Shown: positions 23,791 through 35,400 of the stretch, piece by piece | Layout of the letters: each line of letters opens with the position of its first letter | Position numbering within the stretch: the stretch's first letter is position 1 | Assembly (NCBI RefSeq): GCF_017654505.1 | Contig: NC_054547.1 | Span: forward strand, 29,148,846 to 29,212,845 | Direction: 5' to 3' | DNA length: 64,000 nt | Source: Polyodon spathula | Lineage: Eukaryota; Chordata; Actinopteri; Acipenseriformes; Polyodontidae | Position numbers and translations under genes: made by a program | Notes under the pieces: model-generated | The model's input: only the letters and a program-made list of their open reading frames with translations | What the model was told of the DNA's origin: nothing | Database searches by the model: none

Positions 23791-24789
23791 TAAAATGTAC
23801 ATAAATGAGAAAATATATACCCAGATAAGAAAATACTTTAATGATTAAATGAAATACAAAACATTTAATTTAAAGTATCAACAAAATAATGTAAAAAAAG
23901 TGATACAAATTTGTATTATGATAATTAAGACCAGTACTAGAAACAAGAAATAACCACATATACCCAGTTGCCAACTATATTACAACTGCACTGAAGAGAT
24001 GAAAGGATAAGAACAGACCTTTTCATTACTCAACCATTCATTGTTGAAGCCCACTTTGCAGACAGCTGACATTAAGGGAGCGTGTGAGCTGGCCCGAAGG
24101 CTTTCACAGCTGAATTAACTTCACTGGGACATTAGTCAAAAACATTCAAGCTTCCATGCACTTAGTTAAAAACCTTTAAAGACTGCCATAGCTTTTCACG
24201 TCCTTTTAAACAGGAGGCAACTGCAACCCCCAATGCCTTTAGGTCTTTGTTAATGAAACTCAATAACCCATTTTTACATCTCCCCTCCTATTTCAGCAGC
24301 TAGAGAGCTGCCTAGAAAAATGTCAGTGAGTCTGGCAGAGTTAAAAGGTCACATTGTCACATGATTTGAATGGAACGAGGAAGGCTGTTCGGAATGCAGA
24401 GACATTATGCGATATTTGATGCTACTTGCAAGCATTTGTAAAATGTCTGCCTCGATCTTGTGGGAAAAAGTACCACAGTGGTAATATTTCCATGTTACCA
24501 TTTATACCTTATCAGGACCAATGTTTGCTCTACTTTAACTTTGTTACTATTGCTGTTAATGCTGTGGTCTGCTTATGTCTCTGTTGAGGTTTCTTACACT
24601 GGTATTTTAATGGTATCCCAACAGTTTTTATTACATTTTTTGTAAGGGTAAGCATGTGATAAATAATAAGAAAAGCTCAAAGGAGAAAGAATCAAGTTCA
24701 TCAGACTCGTCATGAACTTCATCTGTTCATACATCATTGCTTCATTATAGATGTGACATGCTGAAGAGACGGCAGGCATTGCTCTTACA

Positions 24790-25053
24790 GGAGGCTGTGT
24801 GGTCCAGTGGTTATAGAAACGGTCTTGTAACCAGCAGGACCTCAGTGCAAATCCCAGCTCAGCTACTGACTCGTTGTGTGACCCTGAGAATTTACTTAAC
24901 CTCCTTGTGCTTTGTCTTTTGGGTGAGACGTTGTTGTAAGTGATGCTGCAGCTGATGCATAGATAACACAACCTAGTCTTGTATCTTGTAAAGCGCTTTG
25001 TGATGGCCTATGAAAGGTGCTATATAAAAATAAAGATTATTATTATTATTATT
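24790..25053 (+). mobile_element. tRNA-derived SINE with (ATT)n tail
   Basis: The head GAGGCTGTGTGGTCCAGTGG followed by an altered B-box (GTGCAAATCCC) matches a tRNA-related pol III promoter. The body contains TGTGTGACCCTGAG..TTACTTAACCT, and the tail GTAAAGCGCTTTGTGATGG..GGTGCTATATAAAAATAAAG ends in (ATT)n. The copy at 49868 shares the head and the TGACCCTGGGCAAGTCACTT body but ends differently. Confidence 0.7.
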
Positions 25054-25064
25054 TTTATAAGGTC

Positions 25065-25345
25065 AAACTAAAAACTGGCTTCTCGTGCCTCAGGGATCAC
25101 AAATAGAGTCATGGTTTATATGGAACACATATAGGCAGTCATATGTGCTCTATAAGAAAATGTCATTACCCATGACCTTGACCTCTGCTAAGGGTCAAAA
25201 ACATAAAGACTTTATGGAGCGCAGATATGGCAATCATTTTATTGAACACGTATAGGAAGTCATACGTGCTCTATTAAAAAAGTGTCATCACCGATAATCT
25301 TTGACCTCTACTATGGTTTAAAACCCATAAATTGGCCTATAGCTC
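25065..25345. repeat. ~130-bp tandem repeat, about two and a half units
   Basis: Unit landmarks recur: GGAACACATATAGGCAGTCA and TGTGCTCTATAA..TGTCAT.ACC.AT in the first; GAACACGTATAGGAAGTCAT and CGTGCTCTATTAAA..TGTCATCACCGAT in the second. AACTGGCTTCTCGTGCCTCA, AAGACTTTATGGAGCGCAG and AATTGGCCTATAGCTCCTCA mark unit borders about 130 bp apart. It is a small, diverged satellite-like array. Confidence 0.65.
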
Positions 25346-25528
25346 CTCAGCTGTATTGTAACACAGATCAGTGCACTTAAACTTCAGCATAAGATTATGC
25401 TCTGTACACGATACAACTTAAGGCACCCATTAACTAATTATAGGAAATATAGCAAGCTGTATCAGCAATTATTTGTGATAATTGAACCATGTTTTCTTTG
25501 GAAGCCTTTGCAGTTGCTAGCAACTCTA

Positions 25529-25529
<1 letters not shown>

Positions 25530-25577
<48 letters not shown>

Positions 25578-25600
25578 TATTATTATTATTATTATTATGA
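25530..25600. repeat. (TTA)n microsatellite
   Basis: About 23 TTA units with one imperfection near 25574. Confidence 0.95.
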
Positions 25601-25604
25601 TACA

Positions 25605-27840
25605 AATAATGCAATATTTCAATTCCGAGGCAATCAAGCCAAAATCTACATTAAAACTAACCATATTAAAGACCCCCGGGGAAAAAATCACTTCTAGGGA
25701 GTTGATTTAATGAAGGCCAGGAAGGCATGGAGTGTTTCCGAGAGAAATGCATGACTTTCAGATAAGCTAAAGGTGACGGATGAGAGCTGCCAAGCTGTTG
25801 AAGGAAAATATGCCATAAAGTGGGAAGTTGTCCACCTTGATTTGCATCCGTACAAGTTGTCATTTTGTTTAGTTAGGAAATCAAAAAATGTCAGAAGAGA
25901 TGAAGACAACTAAAAGCCGCTCCTTGAAAAATTACAGTTTATTCATTTGTACCCAGATTGTAATTCTTTCACTTACAGTCGAGTGGCTACATCAGGATTA
26001 TCCTTCAAAACAAATTAAAAAAAAAATGTTGACTTAGCTTCTTAGTGTTTAGTTTCTGGTCCATTTGCTTAATTTTGTAATTCAACAAATTCATTTTCTA
26101 AAATACATAAATAAATAGTAGTAGATTTTCTACAAAGCAAATGATAGTTGTAGGTTATAGGTGGGCTGTTAATGTTGCTGTCAGAGTTTTTAGAATAAAA
26201 AACTGCTGCTTTTTCTCATTAGCTCTCCAACATGTTTTTTTTTTTAATGAATCTCAGTGTAAGCACCTTTGTACTTTTGCAATAAATCTGCAAAAATGAA
26301 ATGACTAACTTTTCTTTTACTGTATGCCAAAAGTGGTACTAAGTTTCATGTCAGCACAGTGCCCCCAAATCCCTTATGAACAGTGAGCTTCCAGCTTAAA
26401 CTTCTAGTTAACACTTACTGTCTATTTGCATAAGTTTAATTTACTGTCAGCAAATTGTGATATAAACTGTTGTTTTGTTTGTGTAAGTTCACAAACTTTG
26501 AAAAGCTGTTTAACTCTAAGCTGTTTAATTCTTACCTAATGATCTTCAACGGCAGTGTAATGGCACTTCAATAGCTCTGTATTACAGGGCGATGGAAACA
26601 CAAAGGTAGATAGAACAGTATGATCCATTTGTACTGTACAACAGTAATACATAGTACCACATCACCTGACATTACCCTCCTTTGTATTTGTTTTAGACAC
26701 ACTTTAAGCATTAGAGATGCAAAACATGCAGTCACAGAAATATTCTGGGTTCTACAAACGTTCAGGACCCCTAACTATAACTTAGCATGCATCACCATAA
26801 GTGGTTTCTGCAGCCTTGTTTAAACATGAGTCACAGATGTGACTATCTAGACTTTCCACATTGTCAGTTTCATTTAAGGAGCTCATGTGTGCTTCGTAAT
26901 GAAACCAGCACACATGCATCAAGGAACCTGACACACAAATGAAAAAAGTGACATACACAATAGAATTCACGTGCAGCGTATTTATGGAAAACAAATTATA
27001 ATTACTCTTCTCCCTGGTGTAGCTGGCTAGATTCAATATTTGTTTCCTATTATAAATAAGGATACACAATACAGTATATTATGTGACAAAACAGCATGCA
27101 ACAATGGATGAAGTGCATACAATACTGTAAATCACCACCAATTTATTTATTTACAGCTTTATGGTACTTCCTTGTACAGCTGCATAAGGGTGTTGTGATA
27201 TGGTTTTCTATTGAAATTATGATTACATTTCCAACCTGAATACTTTTAGCAACCATTGTTTCATTTTTGTATTTTTCAGTGAACAGTGGAATTACTATAC
27301 TTTCATGTGGTTTACCTTAGTGTTATAAGAGACATTCACCAAACTGCCTCCGAATAAAGGACTACATTTGTTTTTCCCTTTCATCATTAAACTTACATGA
27401 AGATTCTTTATATAGCTGCTCTATTATCACCATGTGTCCAAATCTACGAAGCTGCAGGCCTCCCCTAATTGCTAAGGTGCCTGATGCAAACTGTGAAACC
27501 AAAAATAGGTTTCGGTGGAAGATGAATTGTTAATGAGATTGTTAACCAGATTGTTATGAGCTTACTTTTAAATGAAAATAAAGGTATGGGGTATGGATCT
27601 GTATAGAAGGGGCACTCTGATTGGATCTGCCAGTTTTCCTGAATCCATGTACTAGTACAGGGAAGGCTTTCATGCTGCTCGACAGCAACAGAACATGACA
27701 TGCTCTTAAGCTACTTACTGGGGCTCAAAAGCAAATGAAGCATTGATCCTGGCAGCGTTCTAGTATTAATATTCTTATTTTGTATTTTTTTTTTATCTTT
27801 ATGATTTCTACTCTACCAAATAAGGATGGTTTTTATGTCT
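25605..27840. other. Unassigned unique stretch
   Basis: No coding exon, RNA gene or repeat border recognised. Open frames are short and without domain pattern. Confidence 0.4.
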
Positions 27841-27844
27841 AACT

Positions 27845-28160
27845 GTGACTGAAATAGAATGATCTTTGGTGGTAAATCTCCCTCCCAACCTGAAATGGGT
27901 ACCCTGGACTGTTTGGCCTGACACTTCATTCCCAGGGTTAAAAGGAAGTCGGTCATCTAGAAAGGGGGCGGAGCTTCGATGCACTAACTCATCGGTCTGG
28001 AAGGGAAATGATTTGGCAGCCGTGGATTGGAGGAGCTGCTGCAATCGTTTACCAAAGAGTCATGTGTGACGGTACAAATAGGGGACAAAGTGACGTAATC
28101 TGTTCCTTTTGTTTTGGTTAGAGAAATATATTTCTAGTATGGAACTGCTGAAAAGGTTCT
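27845..28160 (+). repeat. LTR-like repeat family, copy C (5' part)
   Basis: GAATGATCTTTGGTGGTAAA, TCTCCCTCCCAACCTG, the CCTGGACTG..TGACA.TTCATT block, GTCGGTCATCTAGAAAGG and TCTGTTCCTTTTGTTTTGGTTA align with 40312-40555. The copy stops before the segment present in copy A, so A and C represent opposite halves of the same repeat. Confidence 0.6.
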
Positions 28161-28164
28161 GTGT

Positions 28165-29340
28165 AGGCTCCATTTGTAAAACAAACTAATTCAAGTGAAT
28201 TAGAACTCAGGATCCTTCTACAAAGAGGGAAGTCAATCAACAAATTCAGCATTGGCATTATTTTATGTTTTATGGCTATGGCAACATCCAATCAAACATT
28301 TCAGAAGATGAGGTGACAGTTTCAGGCTGACAGCATTAAGATCCATACCCATCTAGATCAGTCAATTAGAGCCTCTTTGGGAGAGATTCTTGTGTGCTCA
28401 AGGGGTGTGACTGGACATGTGATTGAATAGCACCATAAAACAGGACAATAAAGCGTGTCATAAAGCAGATCATTATTGCTTGGTTGAATTTACCCTGGCT
28501 ATTTTGCTTTTTGAGAACAATTAATCCTGAACTTTTTCTTATTAAAGGAAAAAAAGCAAAAACACATTGGTATTACTATAAATCTTATGGCTGTCTTCAA
28601 CTTTAATATGTCAATATTACAAAATATAAGGTGAAGCAATATCTACTGTAAAGTAGACTATTATGGGGAAAGTATTACTAGAAAAAATAGGTTACCCATA
28701 ACGTTGGTTTGCAGTACATTTCAGAAACTTGAAATGAAGGAAGGTAGAAGAGCAGATATTAAATAATAAAGCACTTTGTGGTGTTTTGCAATTAAGCTTT
28801 TGGGATAAACTTTTAGAAGGGCATAGTGTAAAGATATTTTACATTATGTGATGATTGGTAGAGATAAGCTGCACCGATTCCCTGTGCTGTATTTAGCTCC
28901 TTTAAACACAGTGTCTGCTAGTAAATGGATTTTTAAATGACCATATTTAACCAGGTCCTGGGAAGCAACAGAGCATTAAAGTTACTTTGAGATGCATGGT
29001 GGTTCTAAAGAGTAAAGGAGTGTCTTTATTCACATATTGATAGTCATGTGACCCAGGAGGCATTGCCTATTATAACAAATATTTTGATAGGGTGAAGGAA
29101 TCTATTTTTGAAATGCTATGTGAGATATAAATTAACAAGGAGCTTCAGTAATGAGACTGAAATGCAATACTTTATAGCTATAAATACATGGATAACCTAC
29201 CAGGTGATGTTGTAGTAATGGCTTTCTGTATGAGGTATTAATTATGTTCTTAATTATAAGTTTTTAATTATGGGTATGTGTGTGTCTTTTATGGTTATGT
29301 TTACATTGTGTGTGAATGTGCTTTTATAGTTGTTTTAATG
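28165..29340. other. Unassigned unique stretch
   Basis: Nothing supportable beyond short A/T runs. Confidence 0.4.
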
Positions 29341-29346
29341 CAGTAT

Positions 29347-29743
29347 TGTCAAAGTTGAGAATTCTCTCATTGTACATGGCGGACCATAAGGTCAGAGAGC
29401 ACCACCCCCTTCGCCACAGAGGAAGTGTGTGGTAGGCTCACCATGTGTAATAAGAGAATGACTACCTCGATTATTGGACAGAAACCACTCTGGTTGAAGG
29501 GGAGTCAACAATTGCTTACAAAGGTATAAATATCAAACATTGTAAAGTTTTGTCAGTCTTTAAATCTCTTTCGAATTGACTACATGCATATACATGCTTT
29601 CTGATACAAACATATGCACTGAGATGTTCTGAGGCCTTGTCAGTTTATGCCTCGTGCTTATATGATTGTATTGGAGGTATACCTTTCTTGTATATAAAGT
29701 GTTTTTCAATCAAAAACCATTTGTCAGTTTAATTTTTTCACTA
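29347..29743 (+). repeat. Possible solo LTR
   Basis: The stretch starts TGTCAAAGTTGAGAATTC and ends TTTTTTCACTACA. It has a TATA-like GGTATAAATATC at 29522 and possible downstream promoter and polyadenylation features, so its general plan is LTR-like. I found no second copy and no clear target duplication, so the borders are guesses. Confidence 0.3.
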
Positions 29744-29814
29744 CAAAGTGGTAACATCAAAAACACTAGGGACATTAAAAAAACTGTTTGATTCTGTCCT
29801 ATTAAATTTGATCC

Positions 29815-29885
29815 CCTTAGCTGGGGCAAATTATGTGCTTGATGGTCTGAACAGCCTCTTCTCATTCTCAAATATTTTCTTATTA
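29815..29885 (+). repeat. LINE-type 3' tail fragment
   Basis: The sequence GGTCTGAACAGCCTCTTCTC followed by ATTCTCAAATATTTTCTTAT resembles the widespread vertebrate LINE/SINE 3' end in which a GAATGGCCTCCTCTCGTTTG-type motif precedes the tail. Confidence 0.4.
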
Positions 29886-29889
29886 GCAG

Positions 29890-31927
29890 TGGATATTTTA
29901 AACAGGGTGAGCACTATACTGTGAAAGTTACACTAATGACTCTGATGTATAATATATTTTGACTATAATTTGGGAATATTGTAAATGAAACTACTAAGCT
30001 TACTCAGTGAGCTTATGAACAGCAGTTCTTTATACTAAAGCAGATCTGGAGAACACGGTTCAGACTGATTTTCTTCAAACCTGTCTTATTAGACAGTTGT
30101 GTGCCTACAAATTCAATCTTTTTTCAGGATATATTCTGCCTTATTGTTTCCAAAAGTGATGGCTGGTACTCTAGCAGGCACCATTCAGCTCAGCTCAGCT
30201 CAATTGAGCAATAATTCAACAAGCACAAGGAGCAAGATGTAGGATAGGACTTGCGTCAACACATGGCAGCATTGGAACTGAGCCAACTAGAGAAAATAAA
30301 ATGCACTGAAATGCTTTGTCTTCCACATAGCTTCAAAAAATAACATTGAGCAATCCTCACAGGTTTGACCTCTGCCTGCAGTGTCACAATAGTCAATGGT
30401 TTTGATTATTAAAATCAGACTTGGAGGAGTGTCAGTTATTCCATTTTGCATATTTGCTTTACAATGTTGTTGGGATTATTAATCAAAATGGAAATTAACT
30501 TGATTATTTACTGCATGTTCAATACCTTGTAAATGTATTGTTCTGTTTAGACTCCATGGCATCTCAGCACATTGAATTGAATGGAAAAGGAAGAACTAGA
30601 TGCAGTAACCTTACGGTTCACAAGCAAATGTCTTGCCATTCATCTAAAGGGCAAGCTCTGTAGTCGAGACGTAAATACGTGTCTCATGCTGTTGTCAGTA
30701 TTATTAATTCACTTGGCATCTTTCTGATCTGTTGTGGCATTATGTTCTGGGCTGAAGCAGAAACCCCCTTTTGTCACTTACAGTTGCCAGTGGAAATTAA
30801 AAGCCTATAATCTGCTGACATTTTTGGACACTTTTGGATGCTGTAACAAAGAAATAGGATAGGGGAAGACAGGTTTTTAAAAGCTTTTAATTGAAAACGC
30901 TCTGTGTGCAAATGCTGTCTCGTTTAAGAAAATTAGTTGGAATAATATCTGTGCAGTATCAGAATACTAAAGGACTAAGTCAGTGGCTTGGTCTCTGTAC
31001 TTTGTATCTGAAGCATCAGGGATTCTACAAGACAGGCACAGGCATTGACAACTGCTTGGTAATTATTTGCAATGAAAAGTTAAATTAACTTCAACTAGAG
31101 ACACCCAGCAACCCACCTCCATCATGTTTTTTATATGCTTTACCATACCGGTACCTCACTGGTCTTTACAATGCTTACCTACACTTTAGCATTCTTTCAC
31201 TGTGCTTTATTACACTTTTCTATGCTTTTACTGTAGGGTGGAAGACAGAAGGACTAATGAACGTCATTGCTATTAACCAGAGAGGGATAGTAGTGATATA
31301 ATCAGTAGCTTGTTCCATGGACCCCCAATGCATTCTGTTATTTCAACACAGCGATAATAAGGGGAGGGTGGCATTAAAAGGTGTAATATTAAACAAACTG
31401 AAATTGGGTTTGAGGAAGTTTTGGGTTAAAGCTTATCAAAAGGCCTATTCATTGACCTGCATGAAAGATGCACTTTCTATTATTCTTTTTTCTTTCTTTC
31501 TTTCTTTCTTTATTTTTTAAATATACCTGCACATGACTTATGAAGTAGTTGTTTGTGTAAACTGAATATTCAACTCCTTAATCCATATGGACAGGAGTCA
31601 GGTGCGGTAGGATTTCTAAAGAGATATATTGTTTCCAGGCTAGGCCACAGTCATTCACGTAGGAAGTCACAATACATTTAAATGCAATCATTCTTTAAAA
31701 TATGTAAGATTATTTTAAAGAATAAGAGCAAGTTTGTCAAGAGAGTCATATACTATGTCTTAGCAGTTCTGTCACCAATGTGAGCAAAGTACTTCAGTCC
31801 CTATTTAAAAGACCAAAGCACATTTGGAAGAGGGATGGAAAAAAACCAATATAAACTAGCAAGATACTACTGTACTTAGAACAATAGTGTACCTGTGCCT
31901 TCAACTATTTTTCTTGTTATATCATGA
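29890..31927. other. Unassigned unique stretch
   Basis: No exon or mobile-element border recognised. A short (TTTC)n run lies at 31489-31511 and a CAGCT repeat at 30186-30202. Confidence 0.4.
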
Positions 31928-32478
31928 AGTTTGTGGCAGAGTAGTGGCAGGAAAGATGTAGTCCATGGGTTGATGCAGGACTACATCCCCCAGAATGCCA
32001 TGGGGTTGGAATTAGCCAGTATGGGAAACACCTGGCTGTAGTGAAATTTGTGTTTTGTGGTTGCCTCTGCACAGCCACAGGTGATTATAATTATTTAATT
32101 GGTGTGGGGACTGTGTAAAGGGTGAACGATGTAATTGTTTTTACCCCTGGTCACACCCTATAAAAAGAACAAAGAATGAGTGTTTGAAAGAGATTGTGTA
32201 AAAGCCTGAGAAGAGACCTAACTGGGTGAACCGTTGTGGTTCTCCTGAAAACCCAAAAGGTACTTTATGGAAAAAAGGGGTTTTGTTGAACCGGGAAATG
32301 GCTTAGCAGTCCAGCTGACAGTTTAGGTGATAGTGAGAAGTTTACTTAGTACGCCAATGGGAGGTTTTTGTTTGTTTATTTGTTTTGTTACACTGTTTTG
32401 GTTAAACCTTTTGAATCTGTTTGAATAAGTGTGCAGAAAAGCGCTGAACTAAGTGTCTGTGGGTGAGTGCTACAAGTT
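31928..32478 (+). mobile_element. Solo LTR (543 bp) with AGTT target duplication
   Basis: The LTR runs 31932-32474, beginning TGTGGCAGAGTAGTGGCAGG and ending GGTGAGTGCTACA. AGTT sits immediately on both sides (31928-31931 and 32475-32478), a 4-bp target duplication. CCTATAAAAAG at 32158 is a good TATA box. No internal region adjoins it, so LTR-LTR recombination has probably removed the body. Its first ten bases match the small TG..CA elements at 82 and 51074. Near the 5' end ACTACATCCCCCAGAATGCC (31980-31999) resembles the vertebrate ZNF143 binding consensus. Confidence 0.75.
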
Positions 32479-32489
32479 ACAAGTTACCA

Positions 32490-35400
32490 CAAGCTACATA
32501 TGTTTTTTTGTTGGAAAAAAAAAAGTACTCTAGATTTGTGAAGGACTTTACACCAATTTTTAATAACATCCTAAATATCACATAACTGGTAACAAACACC
32601 TAATGGACATACATCGTCCTTAAATTAACCTTGTGGTATTCATTAATTTTGTATGATTAACAGCTATTTTACATAAACAAAGAATAAAGCATATTCAACT
32701 TTAGTTGAAAAGTGCACATAAGCAGGATAAATGAGGAAAGGAAATCCTGGTAATTCTCTGAATTGTGCTTACCAAAGTTCATCTGCAGTAGCTTGACAAG
32801 TTTTCCTGCAACTTAATTCCTATGGGTACTACTCCAGAGTTCATATCTTGTACATTTCTTTGACTTCAAAACACTTTACATTGCATTATGTAACTCATTT
32901 TTCAATGTATCATTTATAATATGAGGGCTCCCATTTTGAAAACGAATTCCCATCAGCCTTCCTCCTATCTCAAAGGCATAACATCAACAGCTCTAGAATG
33001 ATTTAAGTTTTATATAGTTATTATTGACCAAATTGATTTCTTATACTTGGGTAGACCCAGCACAAGGGAAGCTGCATGTGAGGAACTGTAAAGTGGAAAG
33101 GTGTGGAACAGAATTTGCCAGAACAGCACTCTCTATAAGAGGTATGGTTGTGGTTGAAACATAAGCAACAATGCAATCATTAATTTATTCCAGATATATT
33201 TAAACTTGAATTGAGCATATTGGATATTTTATATTTTATAAATTGTACTGTAACTTGATTATGTAAGCTGCTGATTGTTATGCACTTTTAAGAAGTAATT
33301 TGGCTAATGTATGTATTTGTAAATAAAATATTCAATAGAAGGATATTGGTATAGGTTAGAGTAGAAGTAATATGGATTTATTACAGTTGACAATGTCTTC
33401 CTGGGGACTGTCGATGGATATTAGCCTACTGGCTAAATTGAAAATGCAATGCATCTTGTGTCATGTAAGTGATAGTTATGTTATAATTGTATGTCCCTGG
33501 TTAATAAATACAACAAACAAACTTGAATGCTACATGCAAAGATAATAGCAGGCGGATTCTGATATAGAGAAATGATCCCAATTCACTACTGAATACTATC
33601 AAACGACATAAATCTTAGAAAAGGTGAAGAATAATTTGTTTAAGCGATTTACTGTTAAACATGGATTTCACCCTTTTAAAAAAATAAAGCTGTTGACCCT
33701 AGAAAGGGCAAAAGGCCATGGGAAGACACTCCTTTCTTGACTTTTGGGCTGCCAGTGATGTCCAGCACTACAAGCCTCCTAACCAGTTTGTGCTCTTTGA
33801 TTACAAGATAACTTCCGGATTCTTCCAAGCTTGTGACAAAACGCAGGTTAAAACTTACCATTTATTTCCTTAATTTACAATTTACACTACAGGGATCCAC
33901 TGAAGTTTTATAAGGCATGGCAACCCTTCCTAGCACATGTCGATCAAATTAATCTTCCATCACTCCTGCATAAGCTACATAAACCTAATTTAATGAATTA
34001 CTAAGCTCTTTCTTTCTTCCTAGAGAACCTGAAGTTCACTTTCAATCGTTCATGTGATGTATTGTGTGTATTCTGTTTGAGTTTGTTAGTTTAATGCTGC
34101 CAGTTTTCACATATTGCAGATCATTACTGACAAAACAAACTCGGTTCATTAATGACTAGCAAAAGCAGCAGCAGAAGTAAACGTGTTCGAACACTGGTGG
34201 TTAGTATTAATAACACTTGATGACAGGAGGACCCAAATGCCCATGCATCAGGAACACTCCACTCCTTATCTGGACACAGAAAAGATTATCCTCTCTTTTG
34301 TAGGTGGGTAATGTTCCAGGTCTAAACTAATCCAGTGGTTCCTAGAAGGAGAAACATTTAATTCTGTGGAAATTAATTTGGAGAAAATCTTCTTATTAAT
34401 GTTACACCTACTTTAAACTCCCATGCTCCTACAAAACTGTTTGTAGCATCTAGTAACAGAGCAACCAATGCAACATCAGGCTAGAAGTATGAAGCTATGG
34501 AGAAATGTTTTGCATCACCTAGAATTTTAGGATTGAGACATAATTAAAAAAAAAAAAAAAAAAAACTATAAACATAATTTCAATATTTTATTTAGTATTC
34601 ATTAGGATGATAACATTTATATAACTTTCTCATCCTTTCTTGTTATTCCTACTTTCTGTAGCGATGTGTACATTCTGACCAAAGGTGGTTACTATTGGTT
34701 CTATTTGCAATTTAAATTACCTGCAGGTCAGGTAATTTAAAGGTATGTGATCAACTTTAGAGGTAGTTTTAAAAGTCTAACAGGTGGGTAATATCCAAGA
34801 CTAAAAAAAACAAAAAACACTTTCTTCCCGATCATTGTGCTACTTAGGATTCCGCTTTTTTTTTTTGTTTTTTTGAAGAGTTATTAAATTGAATTTAATA
34901 ATAGAATGAGGATTCATTGTCAGTGCTCAGTAAATGATTTTGCTTTGTGCCAGTTAGTATTGGATGACGTCAGGCTGGCACTTGCACCAGGGTTATTGAG
35001 AAAATATGTAAATGACTTTCTACGTGGAATGCCCAACCACATTAAAAAAAATGACATATATATTCAAAAATTGAATAATAGGCATTAATTGTGCTAATAG
35101 ATAGCAATTTGTAGCATATACTTTATTTGGGGGGATGATGTGAAAATATGAACCCATAACTTGTATACTCACTGGAGGGAGCTATGGAGCTGGATCCTGC
35201 CATTTAATGAGAATGCGTTTACCACCTCCACCCCCACAATAGCCCAACCTCCACCTTGAAAAAAACATTTTAGTGTATGATATGAGGTATTGCATTATGT
35301 TCTCCCTAGTTTCCCCTATAGATGTGTGTTATTTCTTAACTGCATGATAGTTATTCCTTTCCTCTTAATTACACATGGGCCAACCACCAGTTCCGATGCA

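Noticed and set aside
24594..24971. 125-codon minus-strand frame
   Set aside because: Mostly antisense to the SINE at 24790; no domain.
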